Positions 1-6,369 of a DNA stretch of 6,369 nucleotides are shown here, piece by piece. The position numbers and the translations under genes were made by a program. The stretch's first letter is position 1. The number at the start of each line of letters is the position of its first letter. The notes below the pieces were generated by a model, which worked only from the letters and a program-made list of their open reading frames with translations, made no database searches and had not been told where the DNA came from. The DNA lies in contig JAQVEY010000146.1 of NCBI GenBank assembly GCA_028697515.1, forward strand, positions 1 through 6,369, given 5' to 3'. This DNA comes from Bacteroidales bacterium. GTDB lineage: Bacteria > Bacteroidota > Bacteroidia > Bacteroidales > ML635J-15.

Positions 1-2048
1 CCATAGTGTTTGGCCCTGATGAAAGTTGGTTTGCAATGAGTTTGCATGATAGTACTGTTTATATCTATTCGAATGACAAATACTCTGATACAAATAAATC
101 ACTTCTTGCTTCGTATAAGCACAAAGGTGATGTTATGGATATTTGCTGTTCAAATGATGGGAAATATTTGTGTTCAGTAAGCAGGGATAAATCTTTGATT
201 GTTTATTCTGTTGAAAACAAGAAAGTTTTCGTGGAATTTAAAAACTTAGGTTCTGAAGCTGAATCTGTCGCTATATCAAATGATGGCAAAACTGTCGCAG
301 TTGGACTATGGACTGGAGAAATTGTTTTGATAGATATTTCCACATCAAAAATTGTTAAAACTCTAAAACCTCATATATGGATAGTTAAAGATATGGAATT
401 TAGTCCAATTAATGATTATCTGTGTTCAGCTTCATGGGATAAAACTATATGTATGACAGATTGGGTAAACTCTGAGCCAGTTGCAAAATATACTGGTCAT
501 ACCGGTAGCGTAATTTCTGTTGATTTTTCTGATGATGGCCTTTATGTTGTTAGTGGAGGTTGGGATAATCAAATAAAAATACTTGATTCCAGAAATTTGG
601 AAGAGATTTGCTGCGTTATTCCGATAGGAAAAGAAGATTATCTTATAACCACCTCCGAACTGTACTATATGGGAACGCCTGATGCTGCAAAAAAGGTCAG
701 TTTCTCTGTTGGAATGAATACTTATAGTTTTGATCAGTTTGATTTGCAGTATAACCGACCTGACAAAGTTCTGGAAATTTTACCATTCTCGGATAAATCC
801 CTTATACCTATTTACAAAAAAGCCTATGATAAGAGACTTGAAAAAACCGGTTTTAATATAGATCATTTTGATAAGGAGCTAAATGCACCAACGATTTTTA
901 TTAAAAATATGAATGATATTCAACTATTAACAGAAAACCAGTTTGCTGACATCGAAATATCAGCTTTTGATACTGTTCATTATATTGACAGATATAATGT
1001 TTACATTAATGGTGTTGCCTTGTTTGGTTCAAATGGTAAAAATGTCCGTAAATCAAATTTGGGAACTATTAATGTTAAAGAAAAAGTAAAACTAAGCAAG
1101 GGATTAAATAAAATAGAAGTGTCGTGTTTAAATACTGCTGGTGTGGAAAGCTTAAGAAATAGTGTTGAAGTGTTTTATAATCCTATTAGTTCAAGCAAGA
1201 AAAGTATTTATGTGATTTCAATGGCAGTAGCAGAATACCAAGACCCTCAATATAATCTTAATTATACAATAAATGACGGTAGGGAAATAGTAAAGATTTT
1301 TAGTTTAATGTCAGATGAATGCAATATAATAATTGATACTCTATTTGGTACTAGCTGCACTGCTTCAAATTTTTTATCATTGAAACAAAAGCTTCAGAAT
1401 ACTGATGTTGATGATATAGTTGTATTGCATTTTTCGGGGCATGGACTGCTTGATGATGATGGTAATTTTTATTTTGCAACTCATGATGTAAATTTTAAGA
1501 ACCCATCTGAACAAGGTTTAGAATATAACTTAATAGAAGGCATGTTGGATGGAATACCTGCCAGGAATAAGTTGATTTTACTTGATGCATGTCACTCTGG
1601 AGAATTAGATGCAAGTCCTGTTCCTTCCAATGATACGATACAGAAAACGGAAGTGAATGACGAAAATACTCAGGCTACACTTGCTTCTAAAGGAGTAATA
1701 CTTTATAATATTCCTGGAAAAGAAGATAATACTCAACTTGAAAATTCATATGATCTGATGAGAGAAAACATTGCAGATGTTAGAAAAGGAACTGGAACAG
1801 TTGTGATTTCGGCTGCTACGGGAACAGGACTTGCATTGGAAATAGGGGATTTGCAGCACGGAATTTTTACTTACCTTTTACTAATGGGTATAAGAGGTAT
1901 GGAGGCAGACTATTCGGGTGATGGAATGATTAGTGTGAGTGAATTGAGAGAGTTTATCTTTACAAAGGTTGAAGAACTGAGTGAAGGCTTTCAAAAACCA
2001 ACGGCAAGAAAAGATAATCTTGTAAATGATTTTATAATTTTTAAATAG
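1..2048 (+). CDS. WD40-repeat / caspase-fold (peptidase C14) protein, 5' end cut by window edge
   Basis: A protease of the caspase/metacaspase clan fused behind a WD40 beta-propeller. The frame is open to the left edge. The first possible start (GTG at 6) lies inside a propeller blade, so the true start is outside the window. Residues are counted from that GTG. WD40-like blades lie at about 1-22 (partial), 38-68, 80-112, 121-154 and 163-195, with typical 'DGKYLCS' and 'SWDKTI' endings. Residues 209-256 hold the 'YNRPDKVL' segment that I recall closing the propeller in Bacteroidota proteins of this type. About 295-392 is a probable Ig-like beta-sandwich. The caspase domain spans about 400-680, with catalytic His479 in HFSGHG and Cys529 in DACHSGE, both intact. 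A polar linker (about 534-590) separates the p20-like and p10-like halves. An Asp-rich DYSGDG loop (635-640) lies near the C-terminus. Likely role: proteolysis after Lys/Arg, triggered by propeller-mediated binding; this is inference. Substrate and cell location are unknown because the N-terminus is missing. The hydrolase gene follows after 5 bases. Confidence 0.93.
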   Translation, partial: IVFGPDESWFAMSLHDSTVYIYSNDKYSDTNKSLLASYKHKGDVMDICCSNDGKYLCSVSRDKSLIVYSVENKKVFVEFKNLGSEAESVAISNDGKTVAVGLWTGEIVLIDISTSKIVKTLKPHIWIVKDMEFSPINDYLCSASWDKTICMTDWVNSEPVAKYTGHTGSVISVDFSDDGLYVVSGGWDNQIKILDSRNLEEICCVIPIGKEDYLITTSELYYMGTPDAAKKVSFSVGMNTYSFDQFDLQYNRPDKVLEILPFSDKSLIPIYKKAYDKRLEKTGFNIDHFDKELNAPTIFIKNMNDIQLLTENQFADIEISAFDTVHYIDRYNVYINGVALFGSNGKNVRKSNLGTINVKEKVKLSKGLNKIEVSCLNTAGVESLRNSVEVFYNPISSSKKSIYVISMAVAEYQDPQYNLNYTINDGREIVKIFSLMSDECNIIIDTLFGTSCTASNFLSLKQKLQNTDVDDIVVLHFSGHGLLDDDGNFYFATHDVNFKNPSEQGLEYNLIEGMLDGIPARNKLILLDACHSGELDASPVPSNDTIQKTEVNDENTQATLASKGVILYNIPGKEDNTQLENSYDLMRENIADVRKGTGTVVISAATGTGLALEIGDLQHGIFTYLLLMGIRGMEADYSGDGMISVSELREFIFTKVEELSEGFQKPTARKDNLVNDFIIFK

Positions 2049-2053
2049 GATGA

Positions 2054-3061
2054 ATGTCTAAATTTTTAAGCAAATTATGCGTAATTTTATTTTATATAAT
2101 GGTTTGTATAAGCTTTGAAGCACACTCACAGAACGAAAAATCGATGACTTATATTTATGATAAGAAACCATCTTTGTTGGCTCGTAATGTGAAAATTGGA
2201 GCTAGGCTGTTCGTACCAAAAAACAGTATAAAAAACAAACTGCAAAAAGATAATTTTGTTTCTTTGGCTGCACCAATTCCAAAAAAGTATTTTAAAGAAT
2301 TCCAAATCGATATTTATCAGGTAAATAATAGAAATGTCTATAAATTTTCATCAAAACAAAATTCAACGGACAAAATTATTTTGTATTTGCATGGAGGAGC
2401 ATATATAAACAACATTTTTTCAGGTCATTGGCATTTTATTGCTGAATTAATTCGTTCAACATCATGCACTATAATAGTGCCTGATTATCCGCTTGCACCA
2501 TCTTCAAATTATATTGATGCTTACAATATGCTTGATGAAATTTACAAAATGCTCATGTCCGAAACAGACTCGCAAAATATTATTTTTATGGGCGATTCAG
2601 CTGGAGCTGGGTTAGCATTGGCTTTTGCTCAAAAATTAAGTCAGGATGTTAAGCCGCAACCCGAACAACTAATACTAATTTCACCATGGTTAGACGTTTC
2701 AATGACTAATCCTGAAATTGATGCAGTTCAAAAGAAAGACCCTGTTTTGAATGCGAAAACTCTTGTAATGGCAGGTGAAAAATGGGCAGCTAATTCTGAG
2801 CTTAATAATTATTTGATTAGTCCTATATATGGCGATTTAAAAGGATTACCGCTAATTAGCATTTTTATCGGAACACACGATGTGCTTTATCCTGATTGTA
2901 ATAAATTTAAGAATTTAGCAGACAAGCAAAATATGAAATTAAATTACTTCGAATATAATGAGATGCTGCATGTTTGGGTTTTATTTTCTTTTCTTAAAGA
3001 GGCAAAACAAGCAATGACACAGATTAATAAATTGATTTTAACAGAAAATGATAAAAAATAG
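2054..3061 (+). CDS. Secreted alpha/beta hydrolase (hormone-sensitive lipase / GDXG esterase family)
   Basis: A serine esterase or lipase of the alpha/beta-hydrolase fold (Abhydrolase_3 type), 335 residues. Residues 1-25 form a signal peptide: basic start, hydrophobic core at about 8-20, and probable signal peptidase I cleavage after AHS, so the enzyme should act in the periplasm or outside. The oxyanion-hole motif HGG is at 113-115. A 'DYPLAP' segment at 144-149 corresponds to the family's DYRLAPE. The nucleophile elbow GDSAG places catalytic Ser182. The acid is probably Asp276 in GTHDVLYPD, and the base His306 in MLHVW. The triad is complete and the length is normal for the family, so it should be active, most likely on short acyl esters; the real substrate cannot be read from the sequence. 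The ATG at 2054 is chosen because it gives the signal peptide and follows the caspase gene's TAG by 5 bases. There is no separate promoter, so the two genes are very probably one transcript. AGGA at 2047-2050 is too close to act as a normal ribosome-binding site. Confidence 0.93.
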   Translation: MSKFLSKLCVILFYIMVCISFEAHSQNEKSMTYIYDKKPSLLARNVKIGARLFVPKNSIKNKLQKDNFVSLAAPIPKKYFKEFQIDIYQVNNRNVYKFSSKQNSTDKIILYLHGGAYINNIFSGHWHFIAELIRSTSCTIIVPDYPLAPSSNYIDAYNMLDEIYKMLMSETDSQNIIFMGDSAGAGLALAFAQKLSQDVKPQPEQLILISPWLDVSMTNPEIDAVQKKDPVLNAKTLVMAGEKWAANSELNNYLISPIYGDLKGLPLISIFIGTHDVLYPDCNKFKNLADKQNMKLNYFEYNEMLHVWVLFSFLKEAKQAMTQINKLILTENDKK

Positions 3062-3085
3062 CTTGAAAATTAAAAAATAATAAAC

Positions 3086-3727
3086 CTATTTGCATTCCGA
3101 AACAAGTTTTTTTAGATTTTTATATTCCTCTTTGTGATCTTTAATTATACTATCATAATCGGTTGTTATTGATTGCATTGCCATATTTGCGTACTTGCAG
3201 GTTTCTATATTATTATCAAGTCCATGGTAGCAAAGCGATATATAATAATAGGTTTCCCATTCCAGACCGTTATTATCTAGATAAATATTAAAATAGTCGA
3301 TAGCCGATTTATAGTCATTTTTTTTATAGTAGGATAATCCCAAATAAAAATTTAAATATACGCTCTCGGGTGCTGCATCTAAAGCTTTATTCAGGTCTGA
3401 AATAGCGAGCTCTGGTTGATTCGTTTCCTCATATAATATCCCTCTACTTTCTAAAATTCCTGGGTTGTCAGGATCAAATTGTAAGTATTTAGTAAGATCT
3501 ATTATCGCTTTTTTGTAATTACCTTGTAAGGTATAAGCTGATGCTCTATTTAGATATGCCCAATCAAAATCAGGTTTTGCTTCGATAGTTTTGCTAAAAT
3601 ACCTTATTGCTTTATTATAATTACCTTCAATTAAAAAATCACATGCTTTTTCGAAACATATATCAGCATTTTGGGCAAATACTGACATATTAAGGACAAC
3701 TAGTATTGAAATTATTATTTGTTTCAT
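3086..3727 (-). CDS. Secreted tetratricopeptide-repeat (TPR) protein
   Basis: A 213-residue protein made almost wholly of TPR helical pairs, which bind other proteins. Residues 1-18 are a signal peptide (MKQ start, hydrophobic core, cleavage near VFA-QN), so it is exported to the periplasm or is loosely envelope-associated; no lipobox cysteine is seen. TPR units lie at about 20-53, 54-87, 88-121 and 122-155, with a degenerate fifth at 156-188. The first four carry the usual pattern of small and aromatic residues plus Pro near the unit end (KPDFDWAYLN, DPDNPGILES, APESVYLNFY). The C-terminus is a charged helix. There is no catalytic domain, so it is probably a scaffold or adaptor; the partner is unknown. 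Its ATG shares one base with the TAA of the upstream TetR gene (TAATG), and no Shine-Dalgarno sequence precedes it, so its translation is probably coupled to that of the regulator. It converges with the hydrolase gene across 24 bases. Confidence 0.9.
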   Translation of the reverse strand: MKQIIISILVVLNMSVFAQNADICFEKACDFLIEGNYNKAIRYFSKTIEAKPDFDWAYLNRASAYTLQGNYKKAIIDLTKYLQFDPDNPGILESRGILYEETNQPELAISDLNKALDAAPESVYLNFYLGLSYYKKNDYKSAIDYFNIYLDNNGLEWETYYYISLCYHGLDNNIETCKYANMAMQSITTDYDSIIKDHKEEYKNLKKLVSECK

Positions 3728-4311
3728 TATCGAGGTGTAATTCCGTATAATAAAAGAGAAGTCAGCTTGTCAATATGTTTTTTGTAATCCATGGGTTTAT
3801 CAGTACCAAAAAAAGGAATTTCAAGGCTTTTTAATGTAATCATAATAGTCAGTGCTGTTTCCATAGTGTCTTCAATAAAGAAATCGCCTTTTATTATGCC
3901 TTCATCAAGAATTTTTATCAGTTCGGTAATTTCAATTTTATCGAATTCTTCGCGGTTATTGTAAATTGCACCTAGTTGTTCGAATAAATCATTTTTAAGT
4001 GCAGAGTAATAATTGCTGATTCTTTCAAGAAATGACATTCTCCCATTAACATAAGCAAATACTTTGTCTATTGGTGTATTTTCTTGATTAATTACTTCAG
4101 ATAGGTATTCCTGCATTTTTGCAGCTTCTTTTTTAATTACTTCATTAAACACTTCTTCCTTATTCTTGAAATAATAATACATTCCGGTTTTACTAACATT
4201 TGTAAATGAAGCAATATCGTCCAAAGTAGTTTTCTTATATCCGTATTTGCTAAATGCAATACTTGCAGCATTTATTATATTTTCGCGTGTTATATCTTTA
4301 TTTGTTTCCAT
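3727..4311 (-). CDS. TetR/AcrR-family transcriptional regulator
   Basis: A one-component DNA-binding regulator of 194 residues, the normal length for TetR proteins. The N-terminal three-helix DNA-binding domain spans about residues 7-55. It shows the family signature: 'ENIINAASIAFSKYGYKKTT', then LDDIASFTNVSKTGMYYYF (30-48) and a following KNKEEVF helix. Residues 60-194 are the helical ligand-binding and dimerisation domain, which is too variable to indicate the ligand. The gene is first in a two-gene unit with the secreted TPR protein, overlapping it by one base at 3727. Self-repression is the usual arrangement in this family, so the TPR gene is a likely target (inference). No efflux pump or fatty-acid gene, the common TetR neighbours, is in view. 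The ATG at 4311 begins 11 bases after a TAATTTTG promoter element, which supports this start. Confidence 0.94.
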   Translation of the reverse strand: METNKDITRENIINAASIAFSKYGYKKTTLDDIASFTNVSKTGMYYYFKNKEEVFNEVIKKEAAKMQEYLSEVINQENTPIDKVFAYVNGRMSFLERISNYYSALKNDLFEQLGAIYNNREEFDKIEITELIKILDEGIIKGDFFIEDTMETALTIMITLKSLEIPFFGTDKPMDYKKHIDKLTSLLLYGITPR

Positions 4312-4322
4312 CTTTTTTTATG

Positions 4323-4330
4323 CAAAATTA
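4323..4330 (-). promoter_or_regulatory. Candidate Bacteroidota -7 promoter element for the TetR-TPR unit
   Basis: On the minus strand this reads TAATTTTG, an exact match to the Bacteroidota TAnnTTTG -7 consensus, ending 11 bases before the TetR ATG. No convincing -33 TTTG lies at the expected distance upstream. Immediately upstream, 4331-4348 is an imperfect inverted repeat (AATTT and AAATT ends). A perfect 8-base palindrome, TTATATAA, lies at 4355-4362. Either could be an operator for the regulator, but in DNA this AT-rich both could occur by chance. The implied leader is very short. Confidence 0.42.
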
Positions 4331-4421
4331 AATTTATTTTCAAAAATTCATCACTTATATAATGTTTTAAAAGAAAAATTATTGTTCATATTAATAAAGT
4401 TGTAATAATCGCAAAACAATT

Positions 4422-5681
4422 TTATGTCTTCAATTTCTTCTTTTTAGCGGCGGGAAAAAGAACATTGTTTAAAATTAATCTGTATCCAGATGAACTAGGA
4501 TATAATGATAAGTCGGTATGTTCGTCACCTACGTAATGTCTGTAATCTTCAGGATCATGACCTCCATAAAATGTCCACATCCCTTTTCCAAATTCAGAAT
4601 GTATATATCTTACCTCGCCTGCAGCTTTGTTTTCTCCCATTACTAGAACGTGTGGCTTTACAAGATCAGCTTTAAAAGCAGTAGTTTGTCCCATAAATCC
4701 TCTAATCATATTAGTATGATTCTGACACAGCATTGTGGGAACAGGATCCCATTTAGCAGAAAACTCAAATAGAATGAAATAATCGTCATTATTTGTAATT
4801 TTTTTCGAATTTGTAACATCAATATCTGAGTATTCATATTCTAAAGGATTTCTTACTAAAGTAAAATCAGTAAAAGCCAAACACTTTGAATAATCTAGCT
4901 TCGATTGAGCATCTGGGTCGGCAGGATCACCGTCAAACATAGATTCACAAATATCAACACCTTCGGCTGCCAGAGCAATATCGAATGAATCGGTAGCAGA
5001 ACACATAGCAAATAAAAATCCTCCTTCGGCAACATAAGCTTTAATAGCTTGTGCAACAGCAAGTTTGAGTTGAGAAACTTTATTAAATCCCATTGCTAAA
5101 GCTTCCTGTTCACTGGTCTTTTGATTGTCGCGATACCATTGCATCCTGCCATAAGCTCCATAAAATTTTCCGTACTGCCCTGTAAAATCTTCGTGATGCA
5201 AATGTAACCAATCGTAATTTGCCAACTCTCCATTTACTATTTCTCTGTCGTAAATCTTGTCGTATGGAATTTCGGCATAAGTAAGAGCAAGCGTAACAGC
5301 ATCGTCCCAGGGTTGGGTAAAAGGAGGGGAGTAAACTGCAATTTTTGGTGCTACTTCAAGTTTAACGGCATCCATATTTACCGATGGAGCTGATATTTCA
5401 TTAAAAATATTGTTTTTTTGAGCATCTGCAATTATTTCATAACTAACACCGCGTAGAATACATTCTTTTTCTATATCAGCAAGAAAAACAGTTAAAAAAC
5501 TTCCACCGCGATAATTCAACAACCACCAAGCCTCAACCTGATTCTGCAAAGCCCAGTATGTTATTCCGTATGCCTTGAGATGATCTCTTTGTGAATCATC
5601 CATTGGTATAAGAATGAAAGCAGGTTTAACAGAAACTGCTAAACAAAAGAACAGTACTATAAAAATAAATAATCGTTTCAT
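4422..5681 (-). CDS. Secreted conserved Bacteroidota protein, often labelled 'asparagine synthetase B'; real function unknown
   Basis: A 419-residue exported protein from a family I recall as strongly conserved in Bacteroidota and named 'asparagine synthetase B' in databases. It shows neither hallmark of AsnB: no Cys2 glutaminase nucleophile and no SGGLDS ATP-pyrophosphatase loop. Residues 1-21 are a signal peptide (MKRLF, hydrophobic core, probable cleavage near KPA). The mature protein opens with FILIPMDDSQRDHLKAYGI. Residues 112-250 and 340-410 resemble a class I glutamine-amidotransferase-like (ThuA/DJ-1-like) fold. Cys227 in FAMCSATDSFD sits where such folds put a nucleophile elbow. His/acid clusters at 160-165 (HLHHED) and 375-376 (HD, within YGGHDPEDY) could bind metal or take part in catalysis; this is inference. 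The C-terminus is basic (AAKKKKLKT). The ATG at 5681 is preferred over the in-frame ATG at 5711, because it gives a clean signal peptide and the -7 element lies between the two. It stands alone, with 110- and 166-base gaps to its neighbours. Confidence 0.88.
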   Translation of the reverse strand: MKRLFIFIVLFFCLAVSVKPAFILIPMDDSQRDHLKAYGITYWALQNQVEAWWLLNYRGGSFLTVFLADIEKECILRGVSYEIIADAQKNNIFNEISAPSVNMDAVKLEVAPKIAVYSPPFTQPWDDAVTLALTYAEIPYDKIYDREIVNGELANYDWLHLHHEDFTGQYGKFYGAYGRMQWYRDNQKTSEQEALAMGFNKVSQLKLAVAQAIKAYVAEGGFLFAMCSATDSFDIALAAEGVDICESMFDGDPADPDAQSKLDYSKCLAFTDFTLVRNPLEYEYSDIDVTNSKKITNNDDYFILFEFSAKWDPVPTMLCQNHTNMIRGFMGQTTAFKADLVKPHVLVMGENKAAGEVRYIHSEFGKGMWTFYGGHDPEDYRHYVGDEHTDLSLYPSSSGYRLILNNVLFPAAKKKKLKT

Positions 5682-5693
5682 ATAAATCTGGGA

Positions 5694-5701
5694 CAAATTT
5701 A
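5694..5701 (-). promoter_or_regulatory. Candidate -7 promoter element for the secreted protein at 4422-5681
   Basis: On the minus strand this reads TAAATTTG, a full match to TAnnTTTG, ending 12 bases before the ATG at 5681. Transcription would begin roughly 4-7 bases further on, downstream of the alternative ATG at 5711. That makes 5681 the only usable start if this promoter is real. No clear -33 TTTG is present at about 17-23 bases upstream; that stretch is pure AT-rich DNA next to the inverted repeat at 5722-5738. Confidence 0.45.
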
Positions 5702-5721
5702 CAAAAATCATGCATTATTGA

Positions 5722-5738
5722 ATTAATTTTTAATTAAT
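5722..5738. repeat. AT-only perfect inverted repeat (7-base arms, 3-base loop)
   Basis: ATTAATT at 5722-5728 and AATTAAT at 5732-5738 are exact inverse complements around TTT. It lies 21 bases upstream of the -7 element at 5694-5701, roughly the -33 to -50 region of that promoter. It could be a protein-binding site, an UP-like element, or an AT-rich accident. A hairpin of A-T pairs alone is too weak to act as a terminator. Confidence 0.4.
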
Positions 5739-5847
5739 AAAAGCATAATATGTTTTGATTAATGAGAGTTCAGGCAATTTTTTATGGATTATTATAATAG
5801 ATTAAAGACGTTGATTAAAACCAAAGGATTTACAATAAAATTTCCTT

Positions 5848-6369
5848 TTAATGCTCTTTGAATTGTTTACTCAAATTATCAAGGGGCATTCTTACATTGA
5901 AATACAATTTTTCTATTGGGACTTTGTATTTTTCATCATTTTGTGATTCAATTTCAAATTCCATAAGGTCACAGTCTCCGACTAGAGATTGCATTTCTAC
6001 GTTTAACTGTAATTCTGCGATTATTTCATACTCATCAGAAACTTTTATAACGACCATTGCTGTTTCGCATGTATTACCGTCCCCGCTTAAATAAATTTCA
6101 TTTAGTAATCCGTAGTACAGCATTGCGTATTTATTCTGATTTTCTTTATCAGAAAGCTGATAGTAGATTATAATCATTTTAAAAAGAACTGTAGTATTTA
6201 TAGGATTTTCTTTGAGTACCTGCAAACCAAGAGGAATAGCATTTGAGTAGTCTTGTTTATTGTAAAGTTCAAGGAACTCTCTTTGGGTTTCACTTGTTCC
6301 GTAAGGATTATAATTGTCAGCGAAAACATTACCGTAATATATCAGTTTAAAGTCATTTTCTGTCAATGT
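5848..6369 (-). CDS. DUF4919-like protein, 5' end cut by window edge
   Basis: The C-terminal part of a Bacteroidota protein that I assign to the DUF4919 family from its pattern. The markers are 'DFKLIYYGNVFADNYNPYG' near the start of what is visible, a short TPR-like helical stretch (AIPLGLQVLKENPIN), then SGDGNTCETAMVVIKVSDEY (94-113) and a final QSLVGDCDLMEFE segment. Residues are counted from the TTG codon at 6366. That TTG is probably an internal leucine: the frame stays open to the window edge, and family members normally carry a signal peptide and further N-terminal sequence before this motif. About 174 codons including the stop are visible. The function is unknown for the family; exported location is inferred from relatives, not seen here. 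The stop codon is followed by a weak 6-base inverted repeat. The gap to the next minus-strand gene is 166 bases, so co-transcription is uncertain. Confidence 0.85.
   Translation of the reverse strand, partial: TLTENDFKLIYYGNVFADNYNPYGTSETQREFLELYNKQDYSNAIPLGLQVLKENPINTTVLFKMIIIYYQLSDKENQNKYAMLYYGLLNEIYLSGDGNTCETAMVVIKVSDEYEIIAELQLNVEMQSLVGDCDLMEFEIESQNDEKYKVPIEKLYFNVRMPLDNLSKQFKEH

Noticed and set aside
6..8. GTG as the start codon of the WD40-caspase gene
   Set aside because: It lies in the middle of a WD40 blade (FGPDESWFAMSLHDSTVYIY), and the frame is open upstream.
3062..3110. Bidirectional terminator between the converging hydrolase and TPR genes
   Set aside because: Only a 4-base CTTG/CAAG match before a T run can be found, so there is no credible hairpin. 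The gap is only 24 bases of A-rich sequence.
4381..4420. ATTGTT (4381-4386) / AACAAT (4415-4420) as a terminator after the secreted protein gene
   Set aside because: The stem is short and mostly A-T with a loop of 28 bases. The T-rich stretch beyond it is not distinct from the background.
5823..5848. AAAGGA/TCCTTT inverted repeat as a terminator of the DUF4919-like gene
   Set aside because: Six base pairs with a 14-base loop and only a short T run after GG is too weak for an intrinsic terminator, and one arm touches the stop codon.
5858..6094. Plus-strand open frame of 78 codons
   Set aside because: It is fully antisense to the DUF4919-like gene. Its translation is Ser/Thr-rich with no recognisable domain, as expected for a shadow frame.
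6364..6366. TTG as the start codon of the DUF4919-like gene
   Set aside because: The frame continues open to the window edge, and the family's conserved motif begins only a few residues later. The codon is more likely an internal leucine.
1..6369. CRISPR array, transposase, phage or toxin-antitoxin genes
   Set aside because: No regularly spaced repeats, recombinase motifs, or small toxin/antitoxin gene pairs are visible on either strand.

Overview
The window looks like chromosomal DNA from a free-living or host-associated member of the Bacteroidota (Bacteroidales/Marinilabiliales-like). The reasons are: strong AT bias in coding and intergenic DNA; start codons without clear Shine-Dalgarno sequences; two upstream regions with the TAnnTTTG -7 element typical of this phylum; and two proteins from families I know almost only from Bacteroidota (a DUF4919-like protein, and a secreted family often mislabelled 'asparagine synthetase B'). 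No rRNA, tRNA, CRISPR array, insertion sequence or phage gene is visible.

Layout. Positions 1-3061 hold a plus-strand pair. The first gene is a large WD40 / beta-sandwich / caspase-fold (peptidase C14) protein, cut by the left edge. Five bases after its stop comes a secreted alpha/beta hydrolase of the hormone-sensitive-lipase type with a complete catalytic triad. This pair converges, across 24 bases, on a minus-strand block (3086-6369). Read in the direction of transcription, that block holds: a DUF4919-like gene cut by the right edge (5848-6369); a 136-base AT-rich spacer with an AT-only inverted repeat; the secreted Bacteroidota-specific protein (4422-5681); a 110-base spacer with a candidate promoter; and a TetR-family regulator whose TAA stop shares one base with the ATG of a secreted TPR protein.

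How the genes may work together. The caspase protein and the hydrolase are almost certainly co-transcribed. The first offers a beta-propeller for partner or signal binding plus a Cys/His protease. The second offers an exported ester-hydrolysing activity. A protease-esterase module is therefore the most interesting hypothesis here, but nothing in the sequence proves that one acts on the other. The TetR and TPR genes form a translationally coupled pair, so the regulator probably controls its own transcript and with it the TPR protein. The other two minus-strand genes look like independent conserved Bacteroidota genes. No complete new defence or mobile system can be demonstrated. The caspase-hydrolase pair and the uncharacterised secreted family at 4422-5681 deserve the closest look.
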